From assembly GCF_014647055.1 (NCBI RefSeq), contig NZ_BMOL01000006.1:62001-126000 (forward strand): 64,000 bases of DNA, read 5' to 3'. Shown here one piece after another: positions 45,952-55,430 of this stretch. Positions within the stretch are counted from its first letter, which is position 1, and each line of letters opens with the position of its first letter. The notes below the pieces were generated by a model that did not search any database, was not told where the DNA came from, and saw nothing but the letters and a program-made list of their open reading frames with translations. The position numbers and the translations under genes are program-made. The DNA is from Deinococcus aerolatus (lineage in GTDB: Bacteria; Deinococcota; Deinococci; Deinococcales; Deinococcaceae).

Positions 45952-46230
45952 GGCACCTGAGTCCTTAAGTAGTCCGCATCACAAGTTAAATATCCGTGAT
46001 TCACATGGCCCTTGTGTGAGGTACTTCATACCGCACATGCGGCACTCTATCCAGGCCTGCAAATGTAAGAGTTCTGTGTAGCAATGGTGAATATCGTCAC
46101 CGCCACAGCCCCAATTCTGACGTGGACCCTGCGACTCCTCCGCTCAGAAGTTATGACCGGCACGGCCACCGGCCACCGGGACCCCACCCGAATGTGCTGC
46201 AGGCACAAGACCCACAAGGAAGGCACCCAC
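45952..46230. other. Upstream region of the chemosensory operon
   Basis: AT-richer than its surroundings, with GTGA/TCAC-like fragments (near 45981-46018) and a small CCGCA/TGCGG hairpin (46032-46043). A forward frame opens at 46084 in frame with the first operon gene but lacks a ribosome-binding site. No promoter could be fixed with confidence. Confidence 0.4.
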
Positions 46231-46590
46231 ATGGCAAAAATCCTGATCGTTGACGACTCTCCCTCCGACATCCGCTTTATGACCGAGGCGCTCAAGGGCA
46301 GCGCCCACGAGTGCGTGTCCATCACGGATGCCCAGCAGACCGAGGCCACCGTGGAGGCCGAGCGCCCCCAGCTGGCGCTGCTTGACGTGGTGATGCCCGA
46401 GCGCAACGGTTACGAGACCCTGCGCGCGCTCAAGAAGCTGCCTGCGGCCGAAGGTATGAAGGTCATCTTCGTGAGCAGCAAGGGTGCGGAGACCGATGTG
46501 AAGTGGGGCATGCGGCAGGGTGCGGTGGACTACCTGATCAAACCCTACACCCCCGAACAGCTCCTGAGCCTGATCGCCCGGCACGTCTAA
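46231..46590 (+). CDS. Single-domain response regulator (PilG/PilH/CheY-like)
   Basis: AAGGAAGG precedes the ATG at 46231. The 119-aa protein is one receiver domain: acidic pair in ILIVDDSPSD, phospho-acceptor Asp52 in LLDVVMPERNG, Ser in FVSSKG and Lys104 in LIKPYTPEQ. It should be phosphorylated by the CheA-like kinase encoded five genes later. First gene of the chemosensory operon, as with the pilG/pilH genes of Pil-Chp systems that control type IV pili. Confidence 0.9.
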   Translation: MAKILIVDDSPSDIRFMTEALKGSAHECVSITDAQQTEATVEAERPQLALLDVVMPERNGYETLRALKKLPAAEGMKVIFVSSKGAETDVKWGMRQGAVDYLIKPYTPEQLLSLIARHV

Positions 46591-46595
46591 GCTCC

Positions 46596-47027
46596 GTGAA
46601 CCTGCCCACGACGTCCGAGACCTACCTGCTGTTCCGCAGCGGGGAGCGCACCCTGGCCCTGCCCACGCGGCAGACCCGCCAGGTGCTGCCCCTGGGACAG
46701 GTGTCGCCGCTGCCGGCCAGCGGCGGCAGCCTGCTGGGGCTGTCCGGCGCCCTGGGCCGCGCCGTGCCGGTGGTCAACCTGGCCGCCATGCTCGGCAGCG
46801 GCCCCGCCGGCCAGCAGGCAAACGGCAGCGTCCTGGGCCTGCTGTGCGAGGACGCGGGCGAGACGCTGCTGCTGCCCATCGACGAGGTGATCGGCAGCGC
46901 GAGCGCCGAGACGTCGCCGCAGGTGGCGCCGCTGCTGACCGAACGCGAGTTCGGCAAGCACGCCGCGGCCCTGCTGGGGCTGAGCGCGCTGATCGCGGCC
47001 GTCGGCGGCCGAATGCAGTCCGTCTGA
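46596..47027 (+). CDS. CheW-like coupling protein (PilI-type)
   Basis: GTG start 5 bp after the response regulator stop; 143 aa. The CheW fold is visible from TYLLFRSGERTLALPTRQTR, LLGLSGALGRAVPVVNLAAM (the usual GxxxLRGxxVPVVDL position, here without the Arg), TLLLPIDEVIGSAS and the C-terminal strand. It would couple the two receptors that follow to the CheA-like kinase. The GLSGALG segment replacing LRG is a departure from the consensus. Confidence 0.82.
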   Translation: MNLPTTSETYLLFRSGERTLALPTRQTRQVLPLGQVSPLPASGGSLLGLSGALGRAVPVVNLAAMLGSGPAGQQANGSVLGLLCEDAGETLLLPIDEVIGSASAETSPQVAPLLTEREFGKHAAALLGLSALIAAVGGRMQSV

Positions 47028-47115
47028 ACCCGGCCGGGTCCTGCCCGCCGCCTGCCGCGCTGCCCTTACCCGCACTGCCGTTTCCCGTCCACCCGCACCG
47101 CCAAGGAGCCCGCCC

Positions 47116-49374
47116 ATGTCGCAAAACGCCCGCCTAGATCCCACCCTGACCCCCCCACCGGCCCGCACCGCCGCAAAAACGCGTCCCAGCCCTAGCCGCG
47201 CCGGCCGCGACCTGCTGGGGCGTATCAGTGTGGGACAGAAGCTGGCCCTGACGGCAGGGCTGTTTGCGCTGCCCATCACCGCCCTGCTGTTTCTGACGGC
47301 CAGCGGCCGGCAACAGGACATCCGCTTCACCGAGCGCGAACTGAGCGGCGCCCGGCAGATCGAGGCCTACGGACAGTTCCAGTCCGCCATCGCCGAGTAC
47401 GTCGGGGCCAGTGTGGTCAGCAACAAGACGGCGGCGGCGGCAGCGGCAGCCACGGCCGGCCAGGCCCTGGAGACGCTAAAGCGCGACACGGCTGCCAGGG
47501 GGCTCACCGTCAGCCAGAGCGCGTTCACCGATCTGGGCGAGGAATGGGCGCAGCTGCGCGACGCCGACGCCGGGCCGCAGGGCACGTTCGCGGTCTCGGA
47601 CTTCAACACCTTCACCAGCGAGTCGCTGCTGCCCCGGCTGGAAACGCTGCTCACCGAGTCCAACCTGGTGCTCGACCCCACCGCGTCCTCGTATTTCGCC
47701 GTCCAGAGCGCCCTGGTCTATCTGCCTGAAGTTCGCGCGCGACTGTCCACGCTGGCCCTGCTGGCCGAGGCCATCAACCGGATGGAGGACCAGTCGGCGC
47801 TGCTCAGCATTCTGCTTCCGCAGTACCGCGACGCGGCGATCCGCGCCGGCGTGGCGCTCGACGCAGCCTTCGGCGCCGCCGATCGCGCCGCAGCGCAGGA
47901 CCCCAGCCTCAAGGGAACGCTGGGGCAGGCCATGGCGGGCCTCAGTGACGTGCGTCTGCTGCTCAGCGGCAGCGCCGGCCGGGACAACATGAACCTGGCC
48001 TCGGAGCGTCTGGACCCCAAGGACATCGAAAACGCGGCCCGACTGGTCTCGGCCGCCATCGGCACCGGCGCGCAGGAGGTCAAGCGTCTGCTGGGCGCAC
48101 GCGCCGGCGTGGAGCGCCGCAGCATGTTCCTCGAGCTGCTGGTGGCCGGGCTGATTACGCTGTTCGCGGCGCTGGTGCTGCTGGCCGTGGCCCGCGCCAT
48201 CACCGGCCCGCTGCGCCGCCTGACCGAGTCGGCCCGCGCGCTGGAACAGGGCAACCTGAATGTGGACGTGCCCATCACCTCCCGCGACGAACTGGGGCTG
48301 GTGGGTCAGGCGTTCAACGCCGCCACCGCGACGCTGCGCGTCAACCGTGACCGGACCGAGCAGGAGGCCATGGACGCCCGGCGCCTGCAGAGCAACGTCA
48401 GCGCGTTCCTGGACGTGACCATGAAGATCGCCGACGGCGACCTGACGGCGCGCGGCCGGGTCAGCGAGGACGTGCTGGGCAACGTGGTGGACTCGATCAA
48501 CCTGATGACTGCCGAGCTGGCCGACGTGCTGGGCGACGTGCAGCGCGCCTCGGCGTCGGTGACCGGCGGGTCGCAGGCCATGCTGAGCTCCACCGAACAG
48601 ATCCGCCAGGGCACGCTGATCACCACCCAGGAAACGCAGCGCGTGACCACGCAGGCCCTGGCGATGGCCACGGCCATCCGGCAGATGGCCGCGATTGCCC
48701 AGGCCTCGGCCGACTCGGCCCAGCGCGCGCTGATCGCCTCCGAGACCGGGCAGCAGGCCGTGAGCGGCACCCTGCAGGGCATGGAGGCCATCCGCGAGTC
48801 CTCGCGCAGCGTGTCGGACCGCGTGCAGTCTCTGACCAGCCGCTCGGAGCAGATCGAGGACATCGTGGACTCGATCAGCCACGTCGCCAGTCAGGTCAAC
48901 CTGCTGTCCCTGCACGCCAGCATCGAGGCGGCGGGCGCAGGCGAGGGCGGCAAGCGCTTTGCCGTGGTGGCCGAGGAAATCCGCGAACTGGCCGACCTGT
49001 CGACCGAGGCCACCGCGCGCATTGCGACGCTGATCGACGGAATTCAGGGCGACGTGCGCGGCGTGGCGCTGGAGATGCAGTCCAACAACGCGCATGTCGA
49101 GCGGGGCTACGTGGTGGCTGGCCAGGCCGGTGAGGCGCTGCGCGAGATCGGCGAGCTGGCCGGGGTCACCGCCCACTTTGCCCAGAACATCTCCGACGCC
49201 GCGCGCGAACAGGTGCAGGAAGTGCAGAACATGAGCGGCGCCGTGGGGCAGATTGCCGCCGTGGCGCAGCAGTCCCAGCAGTCCGCCGAGGAAGGCCGCG
49301 ATGTGGCCGAGCAGCTGCGCGCCCTGGCCGACCGCTTGGGCAGCAGCCTGACCCGCTTCCGTCTGCCGGGCTGA
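47116..49374 (+). CDS. Methyl-accepting chemotaxis protein 1 (PilJ-like)
   Basis: 752 aa. Cytoplasmic N-terminus (about 1-35), first membrane helix (about 40-62, [20 protein letters not shown]), a periplasmic helical sensor domain (about 63-335), second helix (about 338-362), HAMP (RAITGPLRRLTESARALEQG) and a second HAMP-like segment, then the signalling coiled coil with the hairpin [20 protein letters not shown] and RFAVVAEEIRELADLS. The hairpin differs from the usual NLLALNAAIEAA at several places. It is a paralogue of the next gene. No CheR or CheB gene is seen, so adaptation would rely on genes elsewhere. Confidence 0.92.
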   Translation: MSQNARLDPTLTPPPARTAAKTRPSPSRAGRDLLGRISVGQKLALTAGLFALPITALLFLTASGRQQDIRFTERELSGARQIEAYGQFQSAIAEYVGASVVSNKTAAAAAAATAGQALETLKRDTAARGLTVSQSAFTDLGEEWAQLRDADAGPQGTFAVSDFNTFTSESLLPRLETLLTESNLVLDPTASSYFAVQSALVYLPEVRARLSTLALLAEAINRMEDQSALLSILLPQYRDAAIRAGVALDAAFGAADRAAAQDPSLKGTLGQAMAGLSDVRLLLSGSAGRDNMNLASERLDPKDIENAARLVSAAIGTGAQEVKRLLGARAGVERRSMFLELLVAGLITLFAALVLLAVARAITGPLRRLTESARALEQGNLNVDVPITSRDELGLVGQAFNAATATLRVNRDRTEQEAMDARRLQSNVSAFLDVTMKIADGDLTARGRVSEDVLGNVVDSINLMTAELADVLGDVQRASASVTGGSQAMLSSTEQIRQGTLITTQETQRVTTQALAMATAIRQMAAIAQASADSAQRALIASETGQQAVSGTLQGMEAIRESSRSVSDRVQSLTSRSEQIEDIVDSISHVASQVNLLSLHASIEAAGAGEGGKRFAVVAEEIRELADLSTEATARIATLIDGIQGDVRGVALEMQSNNAHVERGYVVAGQAGEALREIGELAGVTAHFAQNISDAAREQVQEVQNMSGAVGQIAAVAQQSQQSAEEGRDVAEQLRALADRLGSSLTRFRLPG

Positions 49375-49452
49375 GTGCCGCTGTCCCCGCACCGTCCCTG
49401 ACCGCCAGCCCTGATCCACCGCTTTTCCCCACCCCAGCAAAGGAGCCCGCCC

Positions 49453-51714
49453 ATGTCCCAGAACGCCCGTCTCGATCCCTTCCTGAATACCGCCCTGCCC
49501 AAGCAGGGGCGCCGCAAGGCCGCCACCGCCAGCGCCCAGAACCGCAGCAGCCTGCTGGGCCGCATTGGCGTGGGGCAGAAGCTGGCCCTGACCGCCGGCA
49601 TCTTCGCGCTGCCCATCACGGCGCTGCTGGTGCTGGCCGTCAGCGGCCGGCAGCAGGACATCAATTTCATTCAGCGCGAGCAGGCGGGCGTGGCCCAGAT
49701 CGCCGACTACCAGCGCTTTCAGACCGAGCTGGCCAGCTACGTTGACGCGCGGATCCGGGGCAAGAACGGCAATGCGACCGGCGCGCAGGCGGCGGCCACG
49801 CAGGCCCTGGCCGCCCTGGAACAGGGTGCCGGCGCCGCGCGGCTGCCCAACACCCAGACCACGGTGACTCAGGTGGCCGAGCAGTGGACGCAGCTGCAGG
49901 CCAGCGACCTTGGCCCCAGCGGCCTGCTGCTGGCCTCCAGCTACAAGCAGTTCTACGACGATCAGGTGCTGCCCAGCCTGGACGTCCTGCTGCAGGAGTC
50001 CAACCTGCGCCTCGACTCCACCGCCACCTCATCGTTCGCCATTCAGGCCGCCCTGATTCGTCTGCCCGAGGTGCGCGCCCGGCTGGCCGCCCTGACCGCC
50101 CTGGCCACCTCGCTGGAAACCGTCAAGAACCAGCCGGACCTAGTAGACATCATCGCGCCGCAGTACCGCGACCTGGCGGTGCGTGCCGGCGTGGCGCTCG
50201 ACGAGGCGTTCAGCGCCATCAAGCGCGCCGAGGCCCAGGACGAGAGCCTGACCCCCACCCTGGGCGCGGCCATCCGCAACCTGGAGCCGACGCGCCAGGC
50301 CATTGCCACGGCGGCCAACGCCGACCTGCTGCGCAGCGTCGAGCAGCGCGCCAACCTCAAGAGCCTGCAGAGCGCTGCGGCGCAGACAGCCGCCGCCATT
50401 ACCCTGGGCAGCGAGGAAGTCAACCGGCTGCTGGGTGACCGCCTCGCCGCGCAGCGCAGCGGCCAGCTGCTGGAGCTGCTGGGCGTGGCGCTGCTGACCC
50501 TGCTGGCCGCCCTGCTGCTGGTGGCCGTGAGCCGCGCCATCATCAACCCGCTGAGTCAGCTAGCCCACTCGGCGCGCCTGCTGGCCAGGGGGGAATTCGG
50601 CCAGACCGTGCAGGTCAACAGCCAGGACGAGCTGGGGCTGGTGGCCGGGGCCTTTAACGACGCCTCCGCCCAGCTGCAGAGCAACCACGAGAAGGCCGAG
50701 CAGGAACGGCTGGAGGCCACGCGCCTGCAGAGCAACATCAGCGCGTTTCTGGACGTGACCATGGACATCGCCGACGGTGACCTGACGGCGCGCGGCCAGG
50801 TCACCGAGGACGTGCTGGGCAACGTGGTGGACTCGATCAACCTGATGACCGCCGAGCTGGCCGACGTGCTGGGCGACGTGCAGCGCGCCTCGGTCTCGGT
50901 GACCGACGGGTCGCGGGCGCTGCTGGTGACCACCGAACAGATCGGTCAGGGCACCCAGCTGACCGCCGCCGAGGCCGCCCGCGTGGCCACGCAGGTGCAG
51001 ACCGTGACCGCCGCCATCCGTGAGGTGGCGCAGCAGGCGCAGAACTCCGCCGAGACCGCGCGTGCGGCGCTGCTGGCCTCCCAGCAGGGCCAGGAGGCCG
51101 TGACCGGCACCCTGGACGGCATGCAGAACATCCGCCGCGAGGTGCAGGGCGTTGCCAAGCGCATCAAGGGCCTGGGCGACCGCTCGCTCGAAATTCAGGA
51201 AATCGTCGACACCATCTCGCAGATTGCCCGGCAGACCAACCTGCTCGCGCTGAACGCCAGCATCGAGGCGGCCGGCGCCGGGGAAGCGGGCGGACGCTTC
51301 AGCATCGTGGCAGACGAGGTGCGCAAGCTGGCCGACACCTCCGGGCAGGCCACCGCGCGCATCGCCGCCCTGATTAAGAACGTGCAGGCCGAGATCCAGG
51401 ACGTGATCGTGAGCGTGGAAGACGGCACCCGTGAGGTGGAGCAGGGCTACCGCGTGGCCGGCACCGCCGGGGAACGCCTGCGCGAGATCGGCGCGCTGAC
51501 GCAGCAGTCCGCCCAGCTGGCCGAGGCCATCGCCACATCGCAGCAGGCACAGGTGCAGGGCATCGAGGAGATGGGCAGCGCGGTGCAGCAGATTGCCGCC
51601 GTCGCCCGCGAATCGCAGGACTCCGTGACCCAGGGCCGCACCGCCGCCGAGCAGCTTCAGACGCTGGCCCAGAAACTCAGCGCCAGCCTGACGCGCTTCC
51701 GGCTGCCGTCCTGA
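49453..51714 (+). CDS. Methyl-accepting chemotaxis protein 2 (PilJ-like)
   Basis: 753 aa with the same layout as receptor 1: MSQNARLDP leader, membrane helices near 47-68 and 340-365, tandem HAMP region, and a signalling tip close to consensus ([36 protein letters not shown]). The periplasmic domain is diverged from receptor 1 while the second HAMP block is almost identical in DNA. It probably senses a different ligand or surface cue and feeds the same kinase. AGGAGCC precedes each receptor gene in a similar 5' context, which also points to duplication. Confidence 0.93.
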   Translation: MSQNARLDPFLNTALPKQGRRKAATASAQNRSSLLGRIGVGQKLALTAGIFALPITALLVLAVSGRQQDINFIQREQAGVAQIADYQRFQTELASYVDARIRGKNGNATGAQAAATQALAALEQGAGAARLPNTQTTVTQVAEQWTQLQASDLGPSGLLLASSYKQFYDDQVLPSLDVLLQESNLRLDSTATSSFAIQAALIRLPEVRARLAALTALATSLETVKNQPDLVDIIAPQYRDLAVRAGVALDEAFSAIKRAEAQDESLTPTLGAAIRNLEPTRQAIATAANADLLRSVEQRANLKSLQSAAAQTAAAITLGSEEVNRLLGDRLAAQRSGQLLELLGVALLTLLAALLLVAVSRAIINPLSQLAHSARLLARGEFGQTVQVNSQDELGLVAGAFNDASAQLQSNHEKAEQERLEATRLQSNISAFLDVTMDIADGDLTARGQVTEDVLGNVVDSINLMTAELADVLGDVQRASVSVTDGSRALLVTTEQIGQGTQLTAAEAARVATQVQTVTAAIREVAQQAQNSAETARAALLASQQGQEAVTGTLDGMQNIRREVQGVAKRIKGLGDRSLEIQEIVDTISQIARQTNLLALNASIEAAGAGEAGGRFSIVADEVRKLADTSGQATARIAALIKNVQAEIQDVIVSVEDGTREVEQGYRVAGTAGERLREIGALTQQSAQLAEAIATSQQAQVQGIEEMGSAVQQIAAVARESQDSVTQGRTAAEQLQTLAQKLSASLTRFRLPS

Positions 51715-51745
51715 TCGGCATCCAAAGGTCAAGGGGGAAAGAGCG

Positions 51746-54634
51746 ATGCCACAGGAAAGAGCCATGAGCACCACACAACAGCGCAGCGAGAACAGTGACC
51801 TGCTGGGCGGGTTCCTGCAGGAGGCCGGTGAGGTGCTGGCCGAGATGGACGCCGGGCTGGGCAGGCTGCGCGCCGCGCCTGCCGGGCCGGACGACGCCGC
51901 GCACCTGGGCGGGGTGGGCCTGCTGGCCCACCGCCTGCGCGGCAGCGCGGCGCTGTACGGCTTTCCGCAGCTGTCCAAGATGGCCGCGCTGCTCGAGCGC
52001 ATGCTGGAGTCCAGGCCGCTGCTGACCGGCGAGGCGCGCGCCGCGTACCTCGCGCTGCTGGGCCAGTCTCACGCCACCCTGGGTACGGGCCTGGAGCGCA
52101 TCCTGCGCGGCGACGGCGAGAGTGACCTGGGTCTGGCGTTTGCGCGGGCCGGCGGCGCCGCCGGCCTGCAGGCCCTGCTGCGCAGCCACCCGGCCGCCTT
52201 CGCCCCCCGCCCCCCCGAGGACGCGCGCCGCCTGGCTGTGATGGACACGCCGGTGTCTGACTCCGACGCGGCGCTGACCTCGGTGCTGGAAGGCGAACTG
52301 AGGCAGTTTCACCGCGAGAATGCCGAGGTCTGGTCCTACTTCGCCCCTGAGGTGCGCGAGCATCTGGGCAGCCTGCGCGCGCAGCTGGACAGCGCGTCGG
52401 CAGACAGCCCGCCTGACCTGGACGTGATGTTCCGCGCCGCCCACACCGTCAAGGGCAGTTCCTACATGGTGGGACTGCCGGGCCTGGGCGACTTTGCTCA
52501 CGGCCTGGAAGACCTGCTGGGCGGCGTCCGCGACGGCGCGCTGCACCTGGACAGCGCCGCCCGCGACGTGATGGAAGCCGCCCTGGGCGGCATGGACCAG
52601 ATTCTGGAAGTGGCCGAAGGGGGCGCCGCCACCGGATACCTGGACCGGACCCTGGCCATGCTGAGCGCCCGAATGGCGGCGATGGCCGGCGGTCACGGGC
52701 CAGTCCCCGCTGAGCTCGTGGCGGCGCCCGCGCCCACCACGGTGGCGGCCCCCACGCCCGAAACTTCGCCTGGCCGTCAGGAGACCGCCTCGATCCGCAT
52801 TCCGTCGCGCCAGATCGAGGCATTGATGGAGCAGATGGGCGAGCTGGTGACGGTGCGCTCGCGGCTGGGGCAGACGCTGGCCCGCCTCGACGACCTCCAG
52901 GGCGCCATGCAGGACTCGCAGGGCCGCTTCCAGCGTACTGTGCGCGATTTTGAGGAACGGCACCTGAACCCCGACATGGTGCGCGCCGCACCGGACCGTC
53001 CCGCGCCGGGCAGCGAGGCCAGCATGGGCGGGGCCAACCTGACACAGCAGTTCGACGAGCTGGAATTTGACACCTACAACGACCTGAACATTCTGGCACG
53101 CTCGATCACCGAGCTGAGCGCCGACTTCGCCGAGGTCCGCCGCCGCCTGTCGGGCAACGTGACCGAACTGCAGGGCGACAACGAGCTGTTGGGCAAGCTG
53201 CTGCGCCGGCTGCGGCTGGACCTGACCCAGACCAGCCGGGTGGCGTTCTCGCAGGCCGCGTTCCGGCTGCGGCGCTGGGCCCGCGAGCACGAGGACCGCT
53301 TTGAATTCATCAGCGAGGGCGAGGACGTGCGCGTGGACAGCGCCTCGCTGCAGCGCCTGATCGACCCCCTGATGCACCTGATGACCAACGCCCTGCACCA
53401 CGGTGTGGGCAGCGCCGAGGCGCGCGCCGCTGCGGGCAAACCCCTTCGCGGCCAGGTGTGGCTGCGGGCCGCCGAGCGTCAGAACTTTCTGGAAGTCAGC
53501 GTGCAGGACGATGGCCAGGGCCTGGACCTGGACGCCATCGGCAACCGCGCGCTGGAAAAGGGCCTGCGGTCCGTGCAGGAGCTGAGCCAGATGAGCGACG
53601 AGGACCGGGCGCGGCTGATCCTGCTGCCGGGCCTGTCCACCGCCGCCGCCGTCAGCACCGCCGCCGGGCGCGGCGTGGGCATGGACGTGGTGGCCACGGC
53701 CGCCCGGCAGCTGGGCGGGGAACTGCTGATTTACACCCGGCGCGGCGCCGGCACCACCTTTACCCTGCGCCTGCCGGTCACGCGCCGCGTCATCGACGTG
53801 CTGCCGGTGCAGGTGGCCGGCGTCGAACTGGGCTTTGCGGTGGGCAGCGTGCGCGCCCTGCGCGAGCTGCGTGTCGATGAGATCCTGTTCGGGGACGCTG
53901 GGCCGGAACTGGGCTTCGAGGGCCATACGGTGCCGATCATCGACCTGCGCGCAGTGTGGGGCCGGCCGGAGGGCGGCGAGCATGAGGAGACGTTCCGGCT
54001 GGTGGTGCTGTCCACGCCCACCGGGGAACTGGCCGCGCGCGTCGACGACTTCGGGCAGATCGAGGAAGTCAGCGTGACGCCGCTGGGCGGCCTGCTCAGC
54101 GGGCTGGACTACCTGTCCGGCACGGCCCTATCAGCCGCCGGGCACGCCTTCCCGGTTCTTGACCCGACCGGCCTGGGCCGCCTGGCCCGCCGCCCGCAGG
54201 ACTTCCTGCAGTCGACCGGCGCAGCCGGCGCCTCTGCGCGGCGCACCCGCATCCTGCTGGTGGACGACTCGCTGAGCGTCCGGCGCCTGGTGGGCCGCAT
54301 GCTGGAAAACGGCGGCTACGCGGTGGTCACGGCCAACGACGGCCAGGAGGCACTGGACCTGCTGCAACAGGACGCCGACTTCGGCGCGGTGGTCAGCGAC
54401 CTGGAAATGCCGCGCATGAACGGCTACGAGCTGCTGTCCGCCGTGCGTGCCCGGCCCGCCACCGCCGCACTGCCGCTGATGATCATGACCACCCGCGCCG
54501 GCGAGAAACACCAGCGGCTCGCGCTGCAGCTGGGAGCCAGCGACTACTTCACCAAACCGGTGGGCGAGGCCCTGCTGCTGCGCCGCATCGGCAGCGTGCT
54601 GGCCGGCGTGGCGGCGCAGGCGGCGGGCGCATGA
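51746..54634 (+). CDS. CheA-like hybrid histidine kinase (PilL/ChpA-type)
   Basis: 962 aa: Hpt domain 1 (His62 in HRLRGSAAL), Hpt domain 2 (His233 in HTVKGSSYM), Pro/Ala linker, dimerisation helices, HATPase with MTNALHHGVG, DDGQGLDLD and GRGVGMDVV, CheW-like domain (about 670-800), and a C-terminal receiver (Asp885 in VSDLEMPRMNG). Fewer Hpt domains than Pseudomonas ChpA. It would take input from the two receptors and phosphorylate the receivers encoded before and after it. An ATG 18 bp downstream (MSTTQQ) is an alternative start. Confidence 0.94.
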   Translation: MPQERAMSTTQQRSENSDLLGGFLQEAGEVLAEMDAGLGRLRAAPAGPDDAAHLGGVGLLAHRLRGSAALYGFPQLSKMAALLERMLESRPLLTGEARAAYLALLGQSHATLGTGLERILRGDGESDLGLAFARAGGAAGLQALLRSHPAAFAPRPPEDARRLAVMDTPVSDSDAALTSVLEGELRQFHRENAEVWSYFAPEVREHLGSLRAQLDSASADSPPDLDVMFRAAHTVKGSSYMVGLPGLGDFAHGLEDLLGGVRDGALHLDSAARDVMEAALGGMDQILEVAEGGAATGYLDRTLAMLSARMAAMAGGHGPVPAELVAAPAPTTVAAPTPETSPGRQETASIRIPSRQIEALMEQMGELVTVRSRLGQTLARLDDLQGAMQDSQGRFQRTVRDFEERHLNPDMVRAAPDRPAPGSEASMGGANLTQQFDELEFDTYNDLNILARSITELSADFAEVRRRLSGNVTELQGDNELLGKLLRRLRLDLTQTSRVAFSQAAFRLRRWAREHEDRFEFISEGEDVRVDSASLQRLIDPLMHLMTNALHHGVGSAEARAAAGKPLRGQVWLRAAERQNFLEVSVQDDGQGLDLDAIGNRALEKGLRSVQELSQMSDEDRARLILLPGLSTAAAVSTAAGRGVGMDVVATAARQLGGELLIYTRRGAGTTFTLRLPVTRRVIDVLPVQVAGVELGFAVGSVRALRELRVDEILFGDAGPELGFEGHTVPIIDLRAVWGRPEGGEHEETFRLVVLSTPTGELAARVDDFGQIEEVSVTPLGGLLSGLDYLSGTALSAAGHAFPVLDPTGLGRLARRPQDFLQSTGAAGASARRTRILLVDDSLSVRRLVGRMLENGGYAVVTANDGQEALDLLQQDADFGAVVSDLEMPRMNGYELLSAVRARPATAALPLMIMTTRAGEKHQRLALQLGASDYFTKPVGEALLLRRIGSVLAGVAAQAAGA

Positions 54635-55389
54635 CCGCGTTTCAGACTGGCCTGTCGGTGCTGACCGTGCTGAACGATTCCTCGCGCGCCGCGATGTACG
54701 GTCACCTGGCCGCCCTGGCCGGCGTCACCGTGATCCAGGCCGACGGCGCGCTGCACGCCCTGACCCAACTGGAGCGCACCCCGGTGGACGCCATCATCTG
54801 CGACGCGCAGATGTCGGACATGAGCGGCGCGGAGTTCCGCAGCATCCTGCAGCACGACGCCCACACCGGGGACCTGCCGGTCTACCTGATCGGAGACGAG
54901 GTGCCCGGCGTGTCCGGCCTGAGCGGCCCGGCCGGCCCGCAGGTGCTGGCCGAGGCGCTCGACGCGCTGGGGGTCAACGGCGCCGCGTATCCACTGCCGC
55001 TGCGGGCCACCGCTGCGCCGCAGCTGTCGGGCCAGCTCGATCCGTTCAGCCTGACCGAATTCCTCAACTGGGCCGCGGAGCTGGCGTGCAGCGGCCACTG
55101 GCTGGTCACCGTCAGCGCCGGCGGCAGCCCGCCCTGCAGCGGGCACCTCACCATGACGGTCGGCCGCCTGACCTACGCCGAGTTCGCGGGCCTCGCCGGC
55201 CGCGCCGCCGTGCTCGAACTCCTGCGCCGCAGTGAGCGCGGCGTCGGCCAGTTCCGGTTTTACGACTGCGCCGATCTGCCGGCCGGCCGCCAGCCGGATC
55301 TTGCCGCCTCGACCCCCCGGCTGCTGATGGAACTGGCCGTGGACCTCGACGAGCTTGGGCTCGGCGGTCCTACCGGCCGCCGGCACTGA
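54631..55389 (+). CDS. Degenerate receiver + PATAN (DUF4388) protein
   Basis: ATGA overlap with the kinase gene; 252 aa. The N-terminal domain follows a receiver fold (LTVLNDSSRAAMYGHL, then AIICDAQMSDMSGAEF) but its first acidic pair is Asn-Asp and the Lys at the end is not obvious. The second half (about 125-225) fits PATAN/DUF4388: FSLTEFLNWAAELACSGHWL, GHLTMTVGRLTYAEFAGLAG and AVLELLRRSERGVGQFRFYD. PATAN proteins influence type IV pilus motors in cyanobacteria, which fits this locus. Confidence 0.8.
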   Translation: MTAFQTGLSVLTVLNDSSRAAMYGHLAALAGVTVIQADGALHALTQLERTPVDAIICDAQMSDMSGAEFRSILQHDAHTGDLPVYLIGDEVPGVSGLSGPAGPQVLAEALDALGVNGAAYPLPLRATAAPQLSGQLDPFSLTEFLNWAAELACSGHWLVTVSAGGSPPCSGHLTMTVGRLTYAEFAGLAGRAAVLELLRRSERGVGQFRFYDCADLPAGRQPDLAASTPRLLMELAVDLDELGLGGPTGRRH

Positions 55390-55430
55390 TCGCCCACTCC
55401 AATTTCCCAAGCCGTCCCCAAAGGAACCCC

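Noticed and set aside
46084..46230. Extended N-terminus of the first receiver protein
   Set aside because: No ribosome-binding site at the earlier ATG; AAGGAAGG before 46231 gives a standard 119-aa receiver.
47476..49440. 654-codon frame antisense to receptor 1
   Set aside because: Same reason: low-complexity His/Gln/Arg product, no start signal, fully covered by a clear receptor gene.
51677..53983. 768-codon open frame antisense to the CheA-like gene
   Set aside because: Gln/His/Ala-rich product without domains; a mirror of high-GC codon bias on the opposite strand of a certain kinase gene.
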